Assembly (NCBI GenBank): GCA_902729315.2
Contig: LR746270.1
Coordinates: forward strand, 255,501-319,500
Origin: Spirodela intermedia
Lineage: Eukaryota; Streptophyta; Magnoliopsida; Alismatales; Araceae
DNA: 64,000 nucleotides
Direction: 5' to 3'
How positions within the stretch are numbered: the first letter of the stretch is position 1; every line of letters starts with the position of its first letter. Below are positions 23,032-34,435 of the stretch, piece after piece. The notes below the pieces were generated by a model, which saw only the letters and a program-made list of their open reading frames with translations, had not been told where the DNA came from and did not search any database. Both the position numbers and the translations under genes were made by a program.

Positions 23032-24897
23032 TGATGGCGAGCAAGATTGATGGCAAGTGGGACCCAACTCCATCAGCTCAAGAGACATCGGCAGTCCGAG
23101 TTCAACCCAATTGACGCGCGAAGACGAAGGAGCCTAGCTTTTGCTACACGGCCTAGCCCTTTGGGACAATGACATTCCACCTCTACGACAATGACAAGCT
23201 CGAGCTCACCCTTATCTTTCTTGGTATTTTCATGTTGACTTGTTGGGCCTCGCATTTATGTGTTAGCGGGCCCAATTCTATGTGTGTGTGTTGTTTGTGT
23301 CTCCCTTTTTTTAGGGTTTTATTGGGTCTCTCTTGTGAGGCCCAATTAAACCCCTAAAGGGGGGGACCTATGCTTCTTTCCTTTTAGGTTTCTTTTGGGG
23401 GCTTATTTGGGTCTTCATTTGAGGCCCACTTAAGCACCTACAAGGGCCCTCCTCTTTCTCCTTTTAGGGGAGCTTGTTGGGTCTCTCTTTTAGAGGCCCA
23501 ATAAGCCCCTTTGTAGCCTTTTGTGGCTTATGGGCTTGAGGGCCTCAAGTGGGCCCACCTCCCCTTAGCCTACTTGTGGGCCCCATATAAGGGGAGGTAG
23601 GACCCCCCCTCAAGAGAGCGTTGTATTTTTTGTGAGAGAGTATCGTTTTGTGATTCCTTCTTCATGACCTAGGATAGAGAGGGAAGGAGGGAGAGGAAGG
23701 CTGATGATACCCCGAGGACTTCATTCATCGTGACGCTGCTGCCTAAGAAGTCCCGCCGCTGCTTGAGACCACTACCACCGCCGGCCATCTCATTGCCGCC
23801 CGGGAGTTCACTATCGTCACCAGACGAAACGGTCGCGGTTGCCGCTGCAACTGCCGCCGCCTCTGTTGGAACCCTGTCATGCCGTCGTGACTAAAGGGGC
23901 TCACGTCGCCTCCCTACAAGCTGTCACCGAGCACTCCGCCGGAGTCTCTCAACTCTTGGTTCGACTGCCACCTCTTCCTCTAGAACTCCACCCTAAACTT
24001 GCCGGAGCCACCATCCGTCACTCTGCCCAGTCGCCGGCCGTTCGCCGACAAACGCCTGCCTGCCGCCACTGTCGGGGGAGACCCCGCTGCCATGCCGACA
24101 AGCCAGATCCAGTCCAAGCTCCTCACAGGCCCCGCCGGAGTTTCCCGACAATCCACCGCTGTCGCGCCGTTTCTAGTGCTGCCTGGACCAGGAGGGCTCA
24201 ACCCTCCCTGGTATCGTCGGCCAAATCGTCTCCTTCCTCTACTCCGCTTCCTGGCGCCGCCAAAGAAGGCCAACCCTTCTGGCAATGGTTGGGTTTCCGC
24301 CCAACTACCGACGCTCAGCATTCCCGCCGAAGCGCTGCTGACGCTTGGCATTCCCGCTGAAGTGCCGCTGATGCTCGACACTCCCGCCAAGAGCCACTGA
24401 CGGTCGACATTCCTACCAAAGTGCCATTGACGCTCGGCCTTCCTGCCGAAGTGCTGCCACTGCACGCACCCCACGTACCAGCTCCTATGGCCCACGTGCC
24501 CACCTGGTGCTGCCGTCCACGTGCCTTAAGGCCGCCGCGCGGTTTGCCGTGCACGCCTGTTAGCGTGCCCTTCGGCCCACCAGCAGGCCCACGCCCGCGC
24601 CAACTGTGCCACGCCTTAAGACGACAACTTCAGCGACTCTCGACCAGGACCGACCGTGGACATTGAGCATCAATCTTCGCCGGATGTCTCTGTCTATGTC
24701 GAATCTCTGCTCCGTTACAACCCGCTGAGCTACACAACCTAAAGGTTAGCTCCATACCCCTTCCTCTTAAGTTTAATTATCTCTTGAAGGGTTTTCTCAG
24801 CTTATCTCCACTACCATCAGGAGAATGTAGACAGGATAGGATGGTTATCGGATTGTGACTTCCGACACTGCACCAGATTCATCACCATTCGTGAACT
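23032..24897 (+). mobile_element. LTR-like insertion in A9, related to the G1 LTR
   Basis: The first part (about 23240-23640) is full of GGGCC/GGCCC blocks and has a core promoter GGGCCCCATATAAGGGG near 23580, followed by CCCCCTCAAGAGAGCG and a purine-rich leader. The same layout with similar words occurs on the minus strand at 2180-2300 in the G1 3' LTR. The second part (23700-24660) is a GC-rich tract of CCGCC repeats with overlapping open frames on both strands and no recognisable domain, like the U5/leader of such elements. No clear ends or target duplication. Probably a solo LTR or a piece of a related gypsy family. Confidence 0.5.
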
Positions 24898-25617
24898 GCA
24901 TCTAGAGCCTCCTCTTCTTGTGCAGACCTGAGGATGAAGCTCCTTGACACACGCCCCACCTCCATCTAACTCCTCTCCGTCAGGTGATAGTTGCTAGAGA
25001 GCCGCAAAGTCGTTATTTTTCCGCTCCGTCAAGTAACCCTTTGAGGCTGTGGACACTACATGATGATCCTTTTGAAAACTCAAGATTCTAGTACATCGTC
25101 GACGCATCACTGCTGCAATGTTGGAACTCTATTTTCTTACTTTCAACTTAATTTCTACTTCATTTAGTGATAATTTGTGTGATTTAAATTTATCAAGCTA
25201 TAGTTCATTCAATTATGATTCTTTTCATTTTTACAAATCTTAATTTGATCAATTAACTCGTTTATAATCACCCGATTTGCATTCATGTTCGTTCGATTTG
25301 CGTTTGTCAGGCACTAATGTCATCCTGACATTCACACCCTTATTTTCCTTTTTTACGAATTTTAAATATAATTATTTTCATTTCTTAGTATAAAATTTAT
25401 TAAAAACCAAATTTTTTGAGAAAAATTTTAAAAAATTACTCAATATTATATTACATCCTTCTGATCGACCTAGAAAATTATGACTATTTTTGAAAGTTTT
25501 ATTGAATTATAATTAATATGTGTTCAGAAATACTTCTGAATATCCCAAAATTAGTATTTTTTAGTTTTATAAATTTTAAATTTATGTGATTTACTATACA
25601 ATGACTAAGTCACATCA

Positions 25618-25976
25618 TAGGGTGATGAGAAATGTCTTAGTATCATGTCAGAGGTTGGGCTTTAACTACATGGCTAGGATTAGTTGAGGCTTCTCACTCT
25701 CTTGTGTGGCTTCATGCATAAAAGAAGACTATTGTAGTTGAAGAAGATCCTTGGCTTGGCTTTGACTGCAAAGTCAGCTCCTAAGATGACATCAAAGTTT
25801 TCCATCCATAAGACTAGGAAGTCTAGCTTGTCTTTCCATACACCCATATTGGTCTTCACTTCCCAAATGCCCATATGGGCTTCAAAGTTGATGGCCTTAA
25901 TCTTTTTAATTATCTAAATAAGTTTTAATCTAAGGCCACTGACTTTCCTCTTAAATAAAAAATTATGAGTGACCCT
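25618..25976 (-). mobile_element. Ty3/gypsy G1: aspartic protease region (pseudogene)
   Basis: The minus-strand open frame 25874-25680 reads NMGVWKDKLDFLVLWMENFD and then VILGADFAVKAKPRI. This is the end of the gypsy retropepsin domain (family: ...F.V..L.D.DVILGxDFL). It continues to 25618 toward the protease-RT linker at 20671. The DTG active-site block would lie upstream and is missing at the A12 border. Confidence 0.8.
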
Positions 25977-26496
25977 TGACGTGACTTAGTCATTGTATAG
26001 TAAATTTATAAAACTAGAAAATACTAATTTTCAGATATTTAGAAATATTTTTGAACAAATATATCAATTATAATTCAATACAACTTTCAAAAATAGTGGT
26101 AATTTTCCAAGTCGATCACAGGGATGTAATATAATATTAGGTAATTTTTAAAAAAATCTCAAAGAATATAATTTTTTATAAATTTTATATTAAGAAATGA
26201 AAATAAATATATTTAAAATTTGTGAAAAAAGAAAATAAGAGTGTGAATGTCAAGATGATGTCAACACTTGATGAACGTGAATCAGGTAGAAATAGAGTTT
26301 CACCCAATAATTCTTACGTAAGCGATAATAATGATTTAATTGATCAAATTAAGATATGTAAAAGCCAAAAGAATTGTAATTGAATGAAGTATAGTTGGTA
26401 AATTTAAATCACACAAATTATCACTAAATGAAGCAGAAATTAAGTTGAAAGTAGGAAAATAGAGTTCTGACATCGCAGCAATGATGCATCGATGAT
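25977..26496 (-). repeat. LTR-A copy A12 (3' third only)
   Basis: Reverse orientation from TGACGTGACTTAGTC to GATGCATCGATGAT, about 520 bp of the 3' part of LTR-A, strongly decayed. The remaining two thirds are absent: copy A13 begins at the very next base and G1 gag follows A13. Confidence 0.75.
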
Positions 26497-28246
26497 TGAT
26501 AAGTCTTCATTATCATGAGTTAATAATTAGTAAATAATATAATTTTAGCCTTAACTCATGATAAATACACCTATATTTGTGTTAAAGTGTGAAAAGTAGT
26601 TTTCAATTAATTAACGTGAATTTTTAGGTAATTATGTGATTTTATATGAATTTATATGGTTTTTATAGTCTTACTTTTGAGATAAATGAAGAAAAAAAAA
26701 TAAAAAAAAAATATAACAAAATGGGGGGTACCTATTGGCCAATTGGGCTCGCAAGTGGGTCGGAAGCACAATCAAGGAGGAGCCGCGAGTAGGGGCTTGA
26801 GTGGCTAAGACCGATAGAGGCATATGTGCGCCACTCCCCTTCCACGTCACTGGTGGTCAGTCGACTATGGGGTAAGGAGAGGTCGTATATGCACGAGAAA
26901 GAGACTTACTTGCAAATGTAATATTACTATATATTCACCTGAAACTTCGACGCACAAGTAATGTGAGACTAAACTAAAATACCCCTTATATATTCACACC
27001 TTCCCCATAAAAGGTTTGATGATTTTAATACCTAAAATACCCCTTATTTATAATAGAGATATACCATGATGACATCATTAGATAAAGGCATTAGAGTACT
27101 TATGTCAATCTCTCTCATGTAGGTAGGTAACTAGGGTGGGTTCAAATCCTCTCAAAGCCAAAACTCATATTTTTTATCTGATTATCACGACTTTCTTGAA
27201 GATTGCCGGTGAAGGATTAAGCCTCTAGAATCGCTAGATCATCGGTGAAAATCTCATCAAAGTGATTCATAGAGCATTGTTACGAAAATTACTAAACGAT
27301 TCACAATAAAAGGATTGTGAATTCATCGAGTAAAACATCGTCAATTGATTAATGAATAAGCCATCGTCGAGAAGACAACGATCTACTAGGAGATAAGTCG
27401 TCACCTCTTGAGAGCATATTGGATGCGATGAAGAGCCTCCTCTTATTGCATAGACCTAATGATGAAGCTCCCTAACACGCGCCACATCTCCATCTAGCTC
27501 TTCTCCATTGATTGATAGCCATCAGAGAGCTATAAAATCATCATTTTTCTGCTCTACTGAGTGGCAGTCATCAAAGATAATTCGACAACCCATTTCATTG
27601 ATCTCTAGAGTTCGCAATGAGATTTAAAGATTGCCCACGTTGTCCTTGTCTAAAAAGAGCCTTTGAGGCCATAGACATTACACGACAATCCTCTCAAATA
27701 TCCAAGATTCCGGTACATCCTCAACACACTGCCGGAACTCTATTTTCTTACTTTCAACTCAATTTTTACTTCATTTAGTGATAATTTGTGTGATTTAAAT
27801 TTACTAAGATATACTTCATTCAATTATAATTCTTTTGGCTTTTACAAATCTTAATTTGATCAATTAAATCGTCTATAATTATTTACATGAGAATCATCAG
27901 ATGGAACTCTATTTCTATCTGACTTGCATTCATCGAGCGTTGACATCATCCTGACGTTTGCACCATTATTTTCCTTTTTTGTAAATTTTAAATATATTTT
28001 ATTTTCATTTTTTAATATAAAATTTATAGAAAATAATATTCTTTGAAAAAAATTCTAAATAATTACATCATATTATATTACATCTCTATGATTGATCTAA
28101 AAAATTACTACTATTTTTAAAAGTTTTATTGAATTATAATTTATATATTTATTCAAAAATACTTCTAAATATCTGAAAATTTATATTTTTTAGTTTTATA
28201 AATTTAAATTTTACATGGTTTACTATACAATGACTAAGTCATGTCA
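26497..28246 (+). repeat. LTR-A copy A13 (complete, long subfamily)
   Basis: TGATAAGTCTTCATTATC start, ACTAAGTCATGTCA end, 1750 bp. It contains the extra segment that distinguishes the long subfamily (about 27010-27120, with CCCTTATTTATAATAG). Left flank ATGAT and right flank ATAAA do not match, so there is no target duplication. It faces A12 head-on, and the gag body of G1 is missing exactly here. Confidence 0.8.
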
Positions 28247-28690
28247 ATAAACCATGAGTTTGTGAGCTTTGACTCAAGATAATTTGACCCCTGGGTACTA
28301 CCCCAGAAGTCTTTGTGCGTTGCCTAACCTACTTTGGTGATAACTCACAACTTCTTCCATTTATTTTTGTAATCTAGACTTTTGTTGGTTGAATTTTCTC
28401 CTCAATACTAATGCCTTTTTTTGGAGCTTCATATGATGTGGTCATCGCCCAACCATCTGGTCGTAGATCAACCTGATTTATTCATTGAGTCTCCCTGTAA
28501 AGGTATCACTTGCCTCATGGGTCTGAACTTTTATTTGGGCCCTCAAGGCCACCATCTGTTCTTGTAGGCTGCTAGACTCAACCAATAATGGAGCCATAAG
28601 TGTCTCAATAGTCCTAGCCGTGGCAATTCTCTGCCCTTGGTACCACTCGTACCCACTCTACCCTCCACTTTCATGGCACTATATCAATGT
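28247..28690 (-). mobile_element. Ty3/gypsy G1: gag N-terminus and possible primer-binding site
   Basis: On the minus strand a possible gag start ATG lies at 28674 (MKVEGRVGTSGTKGRE), followed by a degenerate charged gag head with stops. Just before it, GCACTATATCA at 28676-28686 resembles the complement of the initiator tRNA-Met binding site (GCTCTGATACCA) with one gap, and TGTTAAAAG at 28688 could be the inner end of the 5' LTR. Gag similarity is weak; the placement rests mainly on element order. Confidence 0.5.
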
Positions 28691-29465
28691 TAAAAGAAAG
28701 GGGGAAGGGTAGAGAATACTGAGCTTTTTTGCAACCTAGCTCTTGTACAACTGTGACAAAGATGTCAGCGGTTTTGCATGAAATTCTAACCAGATGCTTG
28801 GGCGATTAGATCCCCAACGGCCCAAAGGTGACCAATAAGGATAATTCTGATAATTCAAGGTACTCTTATATAAGGTTAGGGATCCTTCTCTATGGACACT
28901 CCCCTAGTTAGTCATCCTCACATTTCCGGTATGGGATTAAAGGTTCCCACCCCAAGTGACGTCCGGTTAATAACATTCTCCGTTCCTCGTTCAGATTATG
29001 TCATGCTTGTGACATCATCGGCTGCCCTCGTGGCCTTGGGTCACCACGTCGGAGTGGTGTGTCGTGTCGCAGTATCTTGGAACCGATGTTGTGGCGCCGC
29101 GCGCAGGTGGTGTGCCAGCACACGCAGTTGTCGTGCCAGTGCGCGCGGCTGCCGTACCGTCGTGCGCAGTCGCCGTGCTGGAGCGCTCCAGTGTCGTGCC
29201 AGCGCATGCCGCGGTGCTGATGCCAGGGGTGTTTCCTGTAGGTGAACCCTGGTAACAGGTTCCCATGGAACCGGTCATGCCAGGAGACTCTGCCGCCTAT
29301 ACTGCTGGCCGAGGAGAGACTCCGCCACCTGTGCTGTTGACTGAAGAGGAGAGAGAGTCGCCGCCTGTCTTGCCCGTAGGAGGGTTGATGTTTCTTCCCT
29401 CCCCGCAAAATAAGGTCCTTCCGCTCCACCGGTCAACGGGAAGCTTGGAGGAGCTGAATTATCGG
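28691..29465. other. Transition from transposon block to genes (possible G1 5' LTR remnant)
   Basis: No gene. 28691-28960 is AT-rich with CTTATATAAGG near 28865. 29040-29240 is a GC-rich run of GTGCC-type words resembling in style the GC-rich tract at 1800-2150 of the other G1 end, so it may be a worn 5' LTR. From about 29270 the sequence is the 3' flank of NCRK. The block therefore ends within a few hundred bases of the NCRK stop codon. Confidence 0.4.
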
Positions 29466-32387
29466 CTACTGGATCGTAATGCACACGACTTCTTGTATGA
29501 ACGATTTGAACTGGGGCTCCGTGAGGTCCACAGATTCTTCATCGTCCGCAGTCCAGCGGCGAGGGGGGGTCAACACTGTGATCGCCGTCAATGCCGTCGC
29601 CCGTGTTACCCCAGGGTTCACCCCCCTCAGCTCCAGCTCGGCCTCGGAGCCGCTCTCGCCGATGTCCGGCGAGGAGCTCTGTCCAAGGACGCACGCAAAG
29701 AGAGACAGAGAGAGAGATGAGATCTCGAGAAGACCTGGAGAGCTTGGGCTTCTTCTGGTTGTTTGTACCCACCATGGTGACGCTGGTTGAGAGGGTCCTC
29801 CTCCTCGGTCTGCCTGGAGCGATGGCGGAGAGGACTTGAACGACCTCGCTCATGGATGGTCGAGAGTCCGCGTCCCACTGCAGGCATTCTCTGGCCAAAC
29901 GCGCAATGATCAGCATCTCCTCCTCGGGGAAACTTCCTCTCAGGAGGGGATCGGGCAGCTCGGAGGGGGCTAACTTGCTGCTGCGCAGTAGCGGCGCCGC
30001 CTGCGTCATGGCATTGCATGGCGTGAGGCGGAGGAGATTCGCCGGCGGGTTCAGGCAGATTATTTCGCCGGAGGGGATAAATTTGTTGTTTGTACCCATA
30101 TCACCAGGCTCTCCTCGCCCTGGTTCTTCGCCCGATGGATCGGCCGGCGGCCGGTGATCAGCTCCAGAACCACCACCCCGAAGCTGAAGACGTCCGACTT
30201 CAGCGAGGCCCTCCCCGTGATCGCGCACTCGGGGGCGAAATACCCGAAGGTCCCCAGCATCCGTGCAGGAGAACTCGAGCATCCGGCGAGCTCGCCGCTC
30301 GTCAGACGCTTGGCCATCCCCAGATCCGTTATCTGGCGGGCAGAGGAACCAGACAGATGTTGAAGACGACGAGTTTTCAACATTGACAGCTGCTCGTTCA
30401 TCCCTTCGGTAAAGCCTACCTTCGCCGTGAAGAGGTCGTCGAGGAGAATGTTGCCGGACTTGACGTCCCGGTGCAAGATTCGCGGAGCGGCGGCTTCGTG
30501 TAGGTACTCCAAGCCCCTCGCGACTCCCAGCGCGATCCCAACGCGGGCTCCCCAGTCAATGGGCTTCCCCCCACTCTGCACATCCAGAGAATCCCTGAGG
30601 CTCCCGTTGGGCATGTACTCGAGCACCAGAAGCCTCTGGGAGCTCTTCTGCCGGCGCTCCACGCAGTATCCAAGCAGGGGCACAACGTGGCGATGGTTTA
30701 GCTTTGATATCAATTCGATCTGAGCACAAAATGTGACGAAGAAGATTAAGAAGTAGAAGAAGACGACGAAGACGAAGAAGCAAAAAACAAGGAAGAAGCA
30801 GTAGAAGAAGACGACGACGGAGAAATAGCAGAAGAAGAAGAAGAAGACACAGAAGAAGGGGGAACCTCCGTCATGAACTCGGAATCCGCACCGGGGCATC
30901 CCGCCAGTTTAAGCTTTTTAATGGCGACGAACCTCCCATCTGTCAGGCGGCCACGGTATACGTCGCTGCTTCCTCCTGAGCCGACCAGGTTCTCCTCCGA
31001 GAATCCGCCAGTAGCGCGCTCCAACTCAGCGTAGGAGAACTGTGCGATGCAACAGAGCGATGCCCGTCGTTCAGACCCTGCGACGGAAACCTGAATAAAT
31101 AAGTGAATCAATTTGCAGGAAATCAGGCTCAGTTCAGCCCAAATTCTTGCTTCAGATATTCGCCGCGTGTTCCCTCCAAAACGTTAGCTGGCTGGATCAT
31201 GGAACAAGACGACGATCTTCCTCCGAGATATGAAAATCATCAAATGCCCCAGAAACTGGGAAAAGGGATGCTCTTTCACCTGTTGTCGGGTGGAGCCCGG
31301 AATTCGGAGGCTTCGGAAGCAGACTCGCCTGGTGGCAGAGGAAATCCGATTCCCTGTTCGAACTGGGGTCTCCATCGGAAGAAAACGCGGGGAGCTGTAT
31401 CCGCCATGAGGGCTTCCGACACGCACAGTACGATGCCAAGGAAAGGAACGCGATCGTGGCCGATATGACGCAGAGCAGGAGAATCAGAACCAGCGGTTTC
31501 TGAGACAACTGCTTCTTCTCCGGGGACGCCGATGCATCCGAGGGAGAGGGAGCTGCGTGAGATGCGTCGAGATCCAGTAAGCCACATGATTATTTTGAAG
31601 AAAATGACCTAAAGCAAGCGTAATCACGAAACATTCAGTGTCAGAAGAAACAAAATCGTGACTTTACCTGACGTGCAGTTGCAGGAAGTAAAACAACCGA
31701 TGTTGTTAAGGCCCTGTTCTTGAGGAGCGTGCTCCGGCGAAGAACATAAGCAAGTCCACCCTTCTCCATCAGCTCCTCCGATGCCAAATTCTATATATAA
31801 ATGCTCCGAGGCGGTTAATCGCCACCTCAAAAATTGTTTTTAAACAGTAACTTTATAATCTGATTTATCACTCTGACATTAAACCGCCCCTCCCCAACCC
31901 GCTCTTTCCCAAAGGCATATAGATCTAGTTCCACAGTAGAAGGGTTGACAGCTCGCGAAGATTGAGGGGAATGATTCGGGGATGTACCAGGAGCGCATCG
32001 GCATGCTGTGGAGCAGTTTGACAAAGGGGATGAGGCGTTCGTCCCCGCAGCAGCCGCACAGAGGCATGTCCATGCCAGAGAGCTTGACCCCTCTGTACAT
32101 CCCAAGGTTTGGTACCAATGCCAAATGGGTGAGATCGAAACATCAATAGAGGTTCATTCTGGGTCAAACTAATGGTTAAGAAAAAAAGAGAGCTTCATTC
32201 TTCGTTCGAAAACTCAGGATACTTCTCGAAAAGACGAAACCAGAGCAAGTGCCGATGGAAGGGAATAATGTTTTTGATAAAATTGAATTGGCCAGCTGCG
32301 CCAACGCTGTTGATACTCACCGGACAAATTTTGGCGAACGCAGAGGATTAAGCTGAGGAAGGCCACTGCTTTCGACGGAGTTCCCAT
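29466..32387 (-). CDS. NCRK: NCRK-type cysteine-rich receptor-like serine/threonine kinase
   Basis: Nine exons, joined in frame to 585 residues: 32387-32321, 32092-31988, 31790-31668, 31552-31280, 31077-30866, 30719-30420, 30332-30096, 30000-29773, 29678-29466. The Met at 32387 is preferred over one 24 bases upstream because it opens a signal peptide ([10 protein letters not shown]). Residues 30-55 and 69-96 are two WTCLC cysteine modules; 118-140 form a membrane helix. The kinase spans about 216-490: loop GSGGSSDVY, Lys243 in VAIKK, HRD at 343-345 with Asn350, DLG at 363-365 instead of DFG, APE at 393-395. Arabidopsis NCRK (known: Rop-interacting kinase of plasma membrane and endosomes) has the same order, DLG and the C-terminal VDLTEP motif seen here near the end. 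All catalytic residues are present, so it should be active. The exon 5 acceptor GTCGCAG was chosen because the earlier TTCAG would bring a stop. Confidence 0.95.
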
Positions 32388-32495
32388 CTGAAGTTCTTCG
32401 TTCCCGAGCACCCAAATCGCTCTTCTAGAAGAAACAGACCCTCCTCTGCCCTCAAGGTCCTCACATGGAGAGAAAATTCCGACTGATCCTCCCAG

Positions 32496-32501
32496 TTTAT
32501 A
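32496..32501 (-). promoter_or_regulatory. Probable TATA box of NCRK
   Basis: The minus strand reads GGTTATAAACTGGG about 110 bases before the NCRK start codon, a plausible distance for a short 5' leader. Inferred from position only. Confidence 0.4.
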
Positions 32502-32808
32502 ACCTAATCTTCAGCGAGAGGCATCTCGGCCTTGAGAAAATTCGTCCTCGATCGAATGAGGATGAAGAATTGCAGGAGAAGGTGGAGAGAGGAGAGGTGA
32601 GGACGATATACTTGGCTAAACCTTCATGCATCCGCAGAAATCGCCGCCCACCTCGCCGGCCGAACACCCAACGGGATTTACCCTCATTTTTTTGCTGGTG
32701 TCGTCTTCTTCTCAGTTCACAATCCGACCGCCGGCGCCGTCCAGAGATCGCTCAGGCCTTCCCGTTCCATTCACTCTCCCCCGCCCTCCCTCCCATCCCC
32801 CCATCCCT

Positions 32809-32847
<39 letters not shown>

Positions 32848-34342
32848 TTTCTCCCTCTTAAAGGCCCAGCCGAACACCCTCGCAGCGCCTCACTCTCTCT
32901 GAGGTGGGGGCGGGCATGGCGCCGCTCGGAGGACTCCAGGAGGCGCCAACCCATCTTGCCATGTTTATGACTCTATTTTCCCATCTCACGCGGAGAGCTA
33001 CCCTCGCGGGGAGTTGTGCTTACTAAATTTAAATGGGAATTAAAATTAGAGCATTGGACCTCCTACGCCCGAAGACAGAGAGAGAGAGATAGAGAGAGAG
33101 GATGATCTTGTGGCCGCGCAGTTAAGACCAGCCGCAGCCGGGCCTCCTCCGCCGAGCTCCACGATTCTAAATATTGTCAACGGTGTTGTCATCTTCCAGC
33201 GCGGTGGGATGTGGGGTCGTCGACAAGCCCAGGACGTTCCACCAACGGGTCTGTCCGGGTGGTATATAGACAGAATCAGAGGTGGGTCGGGCATAAAACA
33301 GCGACTTTTGACCGGCAAGCCAAGCCTGGGAACATCAAAGTCTGTGTCGAGTATTCAAAGATTGCACCGCTATCGAACAGATGAATCCAATGAATCTGGG
33401 TTTCTCTGCAGGATTAACATAATCCGAAGGTCTAATCTTGGGCATCGGGTCTCCTCACGCCTTCGCCCGCCGCCCGAGTTTGCCGGGCCGGAGGCGGACT
33501 ACGCAGCGGCGGCGGTGTCTCGGGAGAGGAAGCCGGAATAAGGATCGAGGAATCCGGCGGCGCCTTCCGTCGGACGGTAAATAGCGCCGGCAATTGAGAG
33601 GGGGAGTGAGGCGGTGGGGAAGGACGAGGAAGACGAGAGAAAAAGGGGAGATCCCGGGGGGATCGAGAAAAAAGAGGGGGCAGGCCTCCCCGCCGGAGCA
33701 GGACCGGAGGATGGGAACGGGCAAAGAGAGTGTACCCAACGTCCTCGGTCCCTTGCCCCCCGCCCGCTGGAAAAGCGGAGTCTGGCTTTGGCTTGGGGTC
33801 TCAACTCGGCCTTAGCGCCCACAGCCTCAAAAACCGATCAATGGGACCGCCGGGACCTTCCCGGTCAACGCCGCCTATCCGATAGCTTTACGGATGAGGT
33901 CTATAGACCATTCTAGAACCATGATCACGTAGGCCATTAAAAAAAAGGAAAAGAAAAAATGGGGGCCATATTTATGATGAGATAAAATTGAAAGAGATGA
34001 TAATGGAGAGAAGCCCAATAAAATGAAAACCAGCAGTTCCCGCCGCGACTTTCTGAAGGGAAAACCTTGAGCTTTCATGTACACCACCAGAAACATCAAC
34101 AGCAGGGGAAGGGGAAAAGCTGAGGGGAGGAGGGAGAATGAAATGATGATACCAGGGCACAGGGCTTCTTTCCCTGTAACCACAACCCGCCCCCCCATTC
34201 CCTTCCGCTTTCTATGCATGGGCACCACCGCTCTCAAAATTTATTCATTTACAGGGCCAACCCCACCCCCCCACGCCACCCGGAGGCCCAGTCTTCTCTC
34301 GAATATCCCCAAAATTAAATAGGAAAAATAATGAAACTCCCT
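32502..34342. other. Intergenic region between NCRK and the WAV3-like gene
   Basis: No gene recognised. Contains a CT microsatellite at about 32814-32842 inside a longer pyrimidine tract, a GA tract at about 33078-33103, and scattered overlapping open frames on both strands without known motifs. 33900-34342 is likely 3' UTR and flank of the minus-strand WAV3-like gene. Confidence 0.5.
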
Positions 34343-34417
34343 CCTCCTCCAGCATCAGCAGCATCAGCAGCATCCGCAGCATCCGCAGCATCCGCAGCAT
34401 CCGCAGCATTAGCAGCA
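34343..34417. repeat. 9-bp minisatellite just after the WAV3-like stop codon
   Basis: About seven units of GCAGCATC(A/C), with variants (GCAGCATCA early, GCAGCATCC later on the plus strand), ending 20 bases from the stop codon at 34436-34438. It lies in the presumed 3' UTR. Confidence 0.8.
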
Positions 34418-34435
34418 AAATTATTCATTTGCGGG

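Larger units (their letters stand above)
20672..25617 (+). repeat. LTR-A copy A9 (one solo LTR split by two later insertions, TSD TAGGG)
   Basis: Three pieces of one LTR-A, long subfamily: 20672-21232 (from TGATAAGTC), 22860-23031, and 24898-25617 (to CTAAGTCACATCA). TAGGG stands before the first piece (20667-20671) and after the last (25618-25622), and the G1 frame rejoins across it, which proves the pieces belong together. The first gap holds LTR-A copy A10. The second gap holds an LTR-like sequence of another family and has lost about 170 bp of A9. Confidence 0.82.

Noticed and set aside
23839-24666. Overlapping 133-173-codon frames
   Set aside because: Low-complexity CCGCC-rich LTR-like sequence, open in several frames at once, no domain.
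31078-31090. Earlier NCRK exon 5 acceptor (TTCAG at 31091)
   Set aside because: With exon 4 in phase 1 it gives a stop after seven codons; the next AG (GTCGCAG) restores frame and family sequence.
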